A program made the translations under genes and the position numbers. This document shows, piece after piece, positions 5,499 through 10,101 of a DNA stretch of 10,101 nucleotides (positions within the stretch are counted from its first letter, which is position 1; every line of letters begins with the position of its first letter). Origin of the DNA: Candidatus Altimarinota bacterium (GTDB lineage Bacteria > Patescibacteriota > Gracilibacteria > UBA4473); contig CAJQJI010000082.1 of assembly GCA_905478675.1 (NCBI GenBank), positions 1-10,101 on the forward strand, given 5' to 3'. The notes beneath the pieces were generated by a model, which did not search any database, was not told where the DNA came from, and saw only the letters and a program-made list of their open reading frames with translations.

Positions 5499-6731
5499 AT
5501 GACTGCCATTACCTCTGTCCACGCTCGTGAAATTTTAGATTCTCGTGGGAATCCAACGGTTGAAGTTGAGGTCAGTGATGGCGAAAACATCGCTCGGGCG
5601 TGTGTGCCGAGTGGTGCTTCTACAGGGGTTCATGAAGCCTTAGAACTTCGTGATGGTGACGAAAGTCGATATGGTGGAAAAGGTGTTTTAAAAGCGATTG
5701 CACATGTAGAAAACGAACTAGCCGCGGTGGTGATTGGGATGGATCCGCAAGACCAAGCGGCCCTTGATGCGGCTATGCTTAAGGCCGACGGAACCGAGAA
5801 TAAAACGAATTTTGGCGCGAATGCTATTTTAGGTATTTCTTTAGCGGCAGCGCGTTTAGCCGCGATTCAAAAAGGGGTTCCGTTATGGCAACATATTCAA
5901 ACTTTATTTCAAAGTGAGGCCGTTTCGTTGCCTCGGCCAATGATGAATATTATCAATGGAGGTTCGCATGCGGATTCTGGTTTAGCCATTCAAGAGTTTA
6001 TGGTGATGCCTAAATTCCCTGTTTTTGAAGACAATCTTCGCGCTGGAGCGGAAATTTTCCATACCCTGAAAAAAATATTAACGGCTAAAGGCGAATCGAC
6101 AGCCGTCGGAGATGAAGGCGGATTTGCACCTCGTTTGCCAGAAGTACGAGAAGCGTTACACGTTATTATGGAGGCAATCAGCAAAGCGGGGTATGTGGCG
6201 GGAGAAGAAGTTGAAATCGCTATGGATCCTGCGGCGTCAGAGTTTTACACTGAAAGTGGGTACGAAATTGATGGGAACGTTATTAGTTCTGAAGCCTTAG
6301 TTGATTTATATGAAGGATTGGTGAAAGATTTTCCAATTTGTTCGATTGAAGATTCTCATGCAGAGGATGATTTTGCCGGTTTCAAAATGATGCAGGAACG
6401 CTTGGGTGATAAAATTCAATTAGTCGGGGATGATTTATTGGTGACTAATAAAAAACGACTGCAGCAGGGGATTGACCAAAATTTATGTAACTCAATTCTC
6501 ATTAAAGTGAACCAAATTGGGACCTTGAGTGAAACGTTTGAAACCATGCATTTAGCCAAAGAAAACGGGTTTACCTGTGTGATTTCACACCGGTCTGGGG
6601 AAACCGAAGACCCGTTTATTGCGGATTTAGCGGTTGGTACCAATGCCGGCCAAATTAAAACCGGGTCATTGTGTCGTTCAGAGCGCATGGCGAAATATAA
6701 TCAGCTACTTCGTATTAGTGAACAACTTTAA
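5499..6731 (+). CDS. eno: Enolase (phosphopyruvate hydratase)
   Basis: Enolase converts 2-phosphoglycerate to phosphoenolpyruvate in glycolysis/gluconeogenesis. The 410-residue protein is collinear with bacterial enolases. It has the N-terminal R-E-I-L-D-S-R-G-N-P-T-V-E (10-22) and the mobile loop S-G-A-S-T-G (38-43, Ser41). His157 lies in N-G-G-S-H-A-D, and the catalytic acid Glu206 in V-G-D-E-G-G-F. Magnesium ligands are Asp243 (A-M-D), Glu284 (S-I-E-D) and Asp311 (V-G-D-D). The catalytic base is Lys336 (I-L-I-K), followed by H-R-S-G-E-T-E-D (364-371) and Lys387. Every active-site residue I can place is intact. It is shorter than E. coli enolase, mainly because the C-terminal tail after Y-N-Q-L-L-R-I is only five residues. 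S-H after S-I-E-D replaces the common G-L. A small membrane protein gene and galU follow closely on the same strand. Confidence 0.98.
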   Translation: MTAITSVHAREILDSRGNPTVEVEVSDGENIARACVPSGASTGVHEALELRDGDESRYGGKGVLKAIAHVENELAAVVIGMDPQDQAALDAAMLKADGTENKTNFGANAILGISLAAARLAAIQKGVPLWQHIQTLFQSEAVSLPRPMMNIINGGSHADSGLAIQEFMVMPKFPVFEDNLRAGAEIFHTLKKILTAKGESTAVGDEGGFAPRLPEVREALHVIMEAISKAGYVAGEEVEIAMDPAASEFYTESGYEIDGNVISSEALVDLYEGLVKDFPICSIEDSHAEDDFAGFKMMQERLGDKIQLVGDDLLVTNKKRLQQGIDQNLCNSILIKVNQIGTLSETFETMHLAKENGFTCVISHRSGETEDPFIADLAVGTNAGQIKTGSLCRSERMAKYNQLLRISEQL

Positions 6732-6759
6732 GCGGTTAGCCTTATAAATTAAAAATAAA

Positions 6760-7224
6760 ATGACCAACCTGCCTGAGGTTCCGTCCGTGCCCACAGAGGC
6801 CGATTCAAAAGAAACAACAAAACCACTTAAAAGCTTTCGTTTAGCGAGTAAACAAGCGGTTTTAGAACCTAAATGGAAATTAAAAATAGGCTTCAGTTTT
6901 GGTTTTTTTGCCTTTCTCATTTCTCCGATAATTTTGTTTCAAAGTGTGCTTTTTTTCTTGTTTTTATTAGTGCTAGAACCAACTCAAGACACTGAATCGA
7001 CGGTTGGAAACGTTACTTTTTTAATGAGTATCGCTCAGCTTTTATTTTTCTCTATTTTGCTTTTTATTGTGATTAATATCGTGGTGTCTTTGCTGGGGGT
7101 TCTGTTTGATAAAAAACGCTTGTGGGCCATTATGGCGCTAGTTTTAAGTTTAGTTAGTTTGTTACTTGTTTTTATAGCGCCAAGGTTGATTGCTTGGCAG
7201 ACTTCTTTAGTAAATTTTTTTTAA
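6760..7224 (+). CDS. Small hypothetical membrane protein
   Basis: This 154-residue protein is not recognised. The first 40 or so residues are polar and Pro/Glu/Thr/Lys-rich, and a basic stretch (K-W-K-L-K, about 38-42) precedes the first membrane helix. Three hydrophobic segments are visible at about 43-71, 86-115 and 122-145. The K-K-R between the second and third suggests a cytoplasmic loop. There is no cleavable signal peptide, so the N terminus is probably cytoplasmic. It starts 28 bases after enolase and ends 13 bases before galU, with no promoter of its own, so it is probably part of an eno-ORF-galU transcript. Length and helix count recall small DUF4190-like membrane proteins, but I see no diagnostic motif. 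Confidence 0.7.
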   Translation: MTNLPEVPSVPTEADSKETTKPLKSFRLASKQAVLEPKWKLKIGFSFGFFAFLISPIILFQSVLFFLFLLVLEPTQDTESTVGNVTFLMSIAQLLFFSILLFIVINIVVSLLGVLFDKKRLWAIMALVLSLVSLLLVFIAPRLIAWQTSLVNFF

Positions 7225-7237
7225 AACCCATATAAAT

Positions 7238-8116
7238 ATGAAACCTATTCGTAAGGCAATTTTACCGGTGGCGGGCTTTGGAACGCGTTTTTTACCCGCG
7301 ACAAAAGCGCAACCAAAAGAGATGTTACCGATTTTTGATACCCCGGCTATTGAGCACATCGTACGAGAAGCGGTGGCGGCGGGGATAGAGGATATTATTA
7401 TTGTAACAGGGCGGGGGAAACGAGCTATTGAAGATCATTTTGATGCAAATTTTGAACTTGAACATGCTTTATTTGAAAAGAAAAAAATGAAAGAACTGGA
7501 AATTGTTCAGGGGTTGTCTGATATGGCAAATTTTGTGTACGTTCGCCAGCCTCAACCTTTGGGGGATGGACACGCCTTACTTTGTGCGCAAAGCTTGGTA
7601 GAAGAGGACGAAGCGGTTGTCGTGTTATTTGGCGATGATATTGTTGATAATGAAGGCGGACCGAATGCGGTGCAGCAATTAATTGAAGTGTATGAGAAAA
7701 CGGGTGATTCAGTTGTATTACTTGAAAAAGTACCCGATGAGCGCGTAGATCAATATGGAATTGTCGATTATGCGAAAGTTGATAAACATCATGGAGTGGT
7801 AAGCCGATTTGTAGAAAAACCGGCTTTAGAAGACGCGCCTTCTAATTTAGGGGTGATTGGAAAATATATTCTTACACCGAATATTTGGCATAAATTAAAA
7901 ACGACGAGTCCTGGCCCAGACGGGGAAGTTCGACTCGCAAATGCGTTTGCAGATCATTTAGCCGATAATGGGAAAATTTATGGACGTATTTTAGAGGGGC
8001 AACGTTTTGATACGGGCGATAAAATTGGATTTCTGAAAGCAACCCTGCATTTTGCGCTTAAGCAAGAGACTGATGCGGCGAAAGCGACGATTAAAGAATT
8101 TATATCTAAACAATAA
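7238..8116 (+). CDS. galU: UTP-glucose-1-phosphate uridylyltransferase (GalU/GtaB type)
   Basis: This enzyme makes UDP-glucose from UTP and glucose-1-phosphate, supplying glycosyl donors for surface polysaccharides, glycolipids or protein glycans. The 292 residues match the usual length of GtaB-type enzymes. The N-terminal nucleotide-binding signature is A-G-F-G-T-R-F-L-P-A-T-K (12-23), with the conserved Lys27 in P-K-E-M-L-P. L-G-D-G-H-A (108-113, often G-L-G-H-A in relatives) and F-G-D-D (131-134, metal/nucleotide site) follow. Further on are Y-G-I-V-D-Y, F-V-E-K-P, a G-E-V-R-L-A-N-A segment where relatives have G-E-I-Q-L-T-D-A, and a C-terminal F-D-T-G-D-K-I-G-F-L-K-A. No Shine-Dalgarno is seen; TATAAAT directly abuts the ATG and cannot be its -10. 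It is the likely last gene of the enolase transcript. Confidence 0.95.
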   Translation: MKPIRKAILPVAGFGTRFLPATKAQPKEMLPIFDTPAIEHIVREAVAAGIEDIIIVTGRGKRAIEDHFDANFELEHALFEKKKMKELEIVQGLSDMANFVYVRQPQPLGDGHALLCAQSLVEEDEAVVVLFGDDIVDNEGGPNAVQQLIEVYEKTGDSVVLLEKVPDERVDQYGIVDYAKVDKHHGVVSRFVEKPALEDAPSNLGVIGKYILTPNIWHKLKTTSPGPDGEVRLANAFADHLADNGKIYGRILEGQRFDTGDKIGFLKATLHFALKQETDAAKATIKEFISKQ

Positions 8117-8134
8117 AAGTGTGTTTTTGGGGAG

Positions 8135-8162
8135 TTGTAAATTGATTGAAAATAGTTATAAT
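8135..8162 (+). promoter_or_regulatory. Promoter of the TPR protein gene
   Basis: TTGTAA (8135-8140), a 16-base spacer and a perfect TATAAT (8157-8162) lie between galU and the TPR gene. The -10 ends 28 bases before the ATG, predicting a leader of about 21 nt with no Shine-Dalgarno. Confidence 0.62.
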
Positions 8163-8190
8163 GAAGCACTAACTACGTTAAATAAAATAC

Positions 8191-8814
8191 ATGTTATACA
8201 ACGAATCGATTATCGCTTTAATAAAGGAGGCTGAAGTGCTTAAAAGCCAAGGGCGTAATGCCGAGGCAATTGAAGTTTTACAATCAATTTTAATTACTGA
8301 ACCTAAGTGTCTAGAAGCTTACGAAGAACTGGGGGATAATTACCTCAGTTCGCATCAAAATGAAAAAGCACACAAGGCTTTAACACAAGCTTTGAAGGTG
8401 AATCCTCGTTCTTCAAATGCTCATTACTTAATGGGATTTCTACTTTCAATGAAAGAAGATTGGACCCATTCGGTAGAAGAATTAACAAAAGCGGATGAAA
8501 TTTCACCGAATCACCCAGAGATTCTAAGATGTTTAGGCTGGGCGGTTTATAATGCCAACCGTCGAACCCAGGGGATTAGTTTATTAGAGCGTTCACGAAA
8601 TTTGAGTCCGTTTGATCCGAATATTTTATGTGATTTAGGGGTTTGTTATATGAACTCTATGCAACACGCTGAAGCGGAGGGTGTTTTTAGAAAAGCGTTA
8701 CAGATTGATCCAAAATCAGAGCAAGCCCGCGAGTGCTTAGCGGTACTTGAGGCCATGAAAGGCGGTCTAGACATGGCGGGCGGTTTAGATGAATCTTCTA
8801 GTAAAACAGTTTAG
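8191..8814 (+). CDS. TPR-repeat protein (five tandem repeats)
   Basis: This 207-residue soluble protein is almost entirely tetratricopeptide repeats. Prolines that close each repeat fall at residues 38, 72, 106, 140 and 174, an exact 34-residue period, giving five repeats followed by a capping helix (about 175-189). Typical small and aromatic positions recur, for example A-Y-E-E-L-G-D-N-Y, A-H-Y-L-M-G-F-L-L, L-G-W-A-V-Y and L-G-V-C-Y. The C-terminal 18 residues are Gly/Ser-rich and probably disordered. There is no signal peptide or membrane helix. TPR arrays serve as protein-protein scaffolds; the partner is unknown. The ATG at 8191 is chosen because it completes helix A of repeat 1 and suits the promoter. 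An in-frame GTG at 8236 preceded by AAGGAGG would cut into that helix. It sits upstream of thioredoxin but has a separate promoter. Confidence 0.88.
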   Translation: MLYNESIIALIKEAEVLKSQGRNAEAIEVLQSILITEPKCLEAYEELGDNYLSSHQNEKAHKALTQALKVNPRSSNAHYLMGFLLSMKEDWTHSVEELTKADEISPNHPEILRCLGWAVYNANRRTQGISLLERSRNLSPFDPNILCDLGVCYMNSMQHAEAEGVFRKALQIDPKSEQARECLAVLEAMKGGLDMAGGLDESSSKTV

Positions 8815-8846
8815 CGTTTTTGTGTAGTCTGAATTACTTACAGGGT

Positions 8847-8875
8847 TTGTGCATGTGTTTTAAATGCACTATAAT
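8847..8875 (+). promoter_or_regulatory. Promoter of thioredoxin
   Basis: TTGTGC (8847-8852) and a perfect TATAAT (8870-8875) are separated by 17 bases. The -10 ends 24 bases before the ATG at 8900. The promoter covers the alternative upstream ATG at 8864, which supports the shorter thioredoxin. Its spacer contains an inverted repeat. Confidence 0.7.
8849..8869. repeat. Inverted repeat within the thioredoxin promoter (candidate operator)
   Basis: GTGCAT (8849-8854) and ATGCAC (8864-8869) are perfect inverted 6-base arms around 9 bases. The repeat overlaps the -35 and fills the spacer up to the -10, the classic place for a dimeric repressor site. It could arise by chance at this size. Confidence 0.38.
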
Positions 8876-8899
8876 ACGTTTGAATTAATTATTTTTCTT

Positions 8900-9217
8900 A
8901 TGGCTCATAATGTTACCACTGCCGATTTCGAAGCTGAAGTTCTTAAATCTGATGAGGTTGTGCTCGTTGATTTTTGGGCGCCTTGGTGTGGACCATGTCA
9001 GATGATTGGTCCGGTTTTAGAAGAAATTTCTAAAGATTTAGCTCCTGGGGCCAAAATTGTGAAAGTAAATGTGGATGATGAAAGTGAAATCGCCAGTAAA
9101 TATGGGGTGATGTCGATTCCAGCTCTTAAAATCTTTAAAGGCGGAGAAGTCGTAGATGAGGCAGTAGGTGTTCGTCCTAAAGCTGACTTAGAAGAAATGA
9201 TTGAACGAAACCGATAA
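8900..9217 (+). CDS. trxA: Thioredoxin
   Basis: This 105-residue cytoplasmic protein disulfide reductase has the full thioredoxin fold. The active site is W-A-P-W-C-G-P-C (26-33), with redox cysteines 30 and 33. Asp24 is the buried acid, the cis-proline Pro74 lies in S-I-P-A, and G-G-E follows at 81-83. Ala75 replaces the common Thr after the cis-proline. Thioredoxin keeps cytoplasmic proteins reduced and serves enzymes such as ribonucleotide reductase and peroxiredoxins. The start at 8900 gives the normal family length. An ATG at 8864 would add 12 residues but lies within the promoter, before the expected transcription start. The gene has its own promoter and ends at a strong terminator, so it is probably monocistronic. 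Upstream of the ATG is T-rich with no Shine-Dalgarno. Confidence 0.97.
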   Translation: MAHNVTTADFEAEVLKSDEVVLVDFWAPWCGPCQMIGPVLEEISKDLAPGAKIVKVNVDDESEIASKYGVMSIPALKIFKGGEVVDEAVGVRPKADLEEMIERNR

Positions 9218-9232
9218 CTTCACGTTCAGTTT

Positions 9233-9264
9233 AAAAAAGCCCCGCACAAAGCGGGGCTTTTTTT
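9233..9264. terminator. Bidirectional intrinsic terminator
   Basis: A GC-rich stem GCCCCGC (9239-9245), loop ACAAA and complement GCGGGGC (9251-9257) is flanked by six A on the left and seven T on the right. It therefore ends transcription from both sides. It closes thioredoxin on the plus strand and the unknown gene on the minus strand, whose stop codon lies within the T/A tract. Confidence 0.95.
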
Positions 9265-10101
9265 ATTTTATAGCTTGTAGAGTACGGACAAAACTTTCAT
9301 AAAAAGTTTTGAACTCAGCGAACGAAACGTGTTGCAGGGTTTGACTTAAATCGAGTTGTTTTTCATTAACGCCAAAGGTTCCAGACTGAAACTCATGGGC
9401 GTGTAGCCCCTCGGTTAATTCAGCCAGTTTTTCTAATTGTTTACTGTTTTCGCCTTTATAAATTTGGTCTAAAAACTTTAAGTAGGCCTTTAAGGCGTTT
9501 TCAAAATCTTTTTCGGTTAATTGGTACTTATTTACTTTTTGGGCGAGTAAACGCGGATGTTCTACGTCGTTGGTCCAAATAAATAAATCGTTTAGATGGT
9601 ACTCGAAGTAAAATTGAACTTTAAAAAGTTGTTCCCAGAGTTCGATTAATAATAGCTCAAATAAGTGGCTTTGTGTAAGTTCTATTTTTAAGCCCCATCG
9701 GGTGCTACTAAAAAAATGATGAGCGGTTTGAGGGGGCTGGTATTGTGTTACGGCGTTAAATTTATTTTTAGTGGGAAACACATTGCCTAAACCGATTAAA
9801 TCATCGGTTGCTACTTCGCCTAAAATAATGGCAAAGGGAGTAGCGTTACGCCAAAGGTTTAATACGCTTGAAAAATTTTCTAACTCTAATTGGTTTATTA
9901 AGTTTTCGTTTGGATGCACGACCGTCTCGTTTTTGAAAAGTTTTCGTAAGACGGCATCTTCTTTTTGGTCACGATCGGTTTTCCAAAAATGTTTAAGATC
10001 GGCTATTTCGTTTTCTAAAAAAACGGTAGGCACCGTTCTTGGTTCTAATAAATTTTTAAGTTCAGGCGTAAACGCCGCGACTTGGTTTTGGTGCAGAGTA
10101 A
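9263..10101 (-). CDS. Unknown protein, N terminus beyond the right edge
   Basis: I do not recognise this protein. The frame is open from the right edge to the TAA at 9263-9265, giving at least 279 residues. A GTG at 10031-10033 could be read as a start, but in-frame coding continues upstream of it (..KNLLEPRT before V-P-T-V-F), so the true start is outside the window. The visible part has no signal peptide or clear membrane helix. It is rich in Leu, Phe, Glu, Asn and Lys and looks mainly alpha-helical in its C-terminal half. Segments include P-F-A-I-I-L-G-E-V-A-T-D-D-L-I-G-L-G, H-H-F-F-S-S-T-R-W-G, L-L-L-I-E-L-W-E-Q-L and an aromatic F-Y-F-E-Y-H. No catalytic motif is evident. It ends at the shared terminator and is convergent with thioredoxin. 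Coding is well supported by the long frame; function is unknown. Confidence 0.75.
   Translation of the reverse strand, partial: TLHQNQVAAFTPELKNLLEPRTVPTVFLENEIADLKHFWKTDRDQKEDAVLRKLFKNETVVHPNENLINQLELENFSSVLNLWRNATPFAIILGEVATDDLIGLGNVFPTKNKFNAVTQYQPPQTAHHFFSSTRWGLKIELTQSHLFELLLIELWEQLFKVQFYFEYHLNDLFIWTNDVEHPRLLAQKVNKYQLTEKDFENALKAYLKFLDQIYKGENSKQLEKLAELTEGLHAHEFQSGTFGVNEKQLDLSQTLQHVSFAEFKTFYESFVRTLQAIK

Noticed and set aside
7231..7237. TATAAAT directly before the GalU ATG as a -10 box
   Set aside because: It abuts the start codon, so transcription would begin inside the gene; the gene is more likely read from upstream.
8224..8238. AAGGAGG five bases before an in-frame GTG in the TPR gene, a textbook Shine-Dalgarno
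   Set aside because: The bases are ordinary Lys-Glu codons in helix A of repeat 1; starting there would truncate the repeat, and no other gene here uses a Shine-Dalgarno.
8864..8899. Upstream ATG extending thioredoxin by 12 residues
   Set aside because: It lies inside the promoter, before the TATAAT box, and the shorter form has the standard thioredoxin length.
10031..10033. GTG as start of the right-edge minus-strand gene
   Set aside because: The frame stays open to the window edge with normal-looking coding sequence upstream.

Overview
This is an AT-rich bacterial chromosomal window, tightly packed with housekeeping and hypothetical genes. It has no gene-free stretch longer than 150 bases. 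I see no transposase, integrase, phage gene, tRNA, rRNA or CRISPR array. Three traits hint at an unusual lineage, possibly Patescibacteria (Peregrinibacteria/Gracilibacteria-like), but do not prove it. None of 13 visible stop codons is TGA (10 TAA, 3 TAG), and no gene uses TGA as a sense codon. No start codon has a clear Shine-Dalgarno sequence. Two predicted surface proteins end in a variant sorting signal, LPxAG + membrane helix + basic tail.

Layout, left to right. At 1-105 (-) is the first 35 codons of a probable alanine racemase. At 176-784 (-) is a DUF937/YidB-like protein. It is divergent from 882-1544 (+), an exported blue-copper (cupredoxin) protein ending in LPTAG. The cupredoxin gene meets a minus-strand operon tail to tail with a 4-base overlap. 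That operon runs from a DHH/DHHA1 phosphoesterase (NrnA-like, 2452-3438) through two hypothetical proteins (2110-2442 and 1541-2110). A strong promoter with an inverted repeat stands in front of it. At 3580-4761 (-) is a second exported, acidic surface protein ending in LPVAG, divergent from a LysE/RhtB exporter (4809-5432, +). Next come enolase (5499-6731), a small membrane protein (6760-7224) and GalU-type UTP-glucose-1-phosphate uridylyltransferase (7238-8116), all on the plus strand with small gaps and probably co-transcribed. A five-repeat TPR protein (8191-8814) and thioredoxin (8900-9217) each have their own sigma-70-like promoter. Thioredoxin ends at a clear bidirectional terminator, which also serves an incomplete unknown gene (9263-10101, -) entering from the right edge.

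How they may work together. Enolase (glycolysis), GalU (UDP-glucose for surface glycans), the alanine racemase-like fragment (D-alanine) and NrnA (nanoRNA/pAp turnover) are core metabolism. The cupredoxin and the LPVAG protein look like two clients of one envelope-anchoring system, whose processing enzyme is not in this window. Recognisable -10 boxes lie a near-constant 24-30 bases before the start codons of six genes. Leaders are therefore short (about 17-23 nt) and lack Shine-Dalgarno sequences, which suggests a uniform start-selection mode in this genome.
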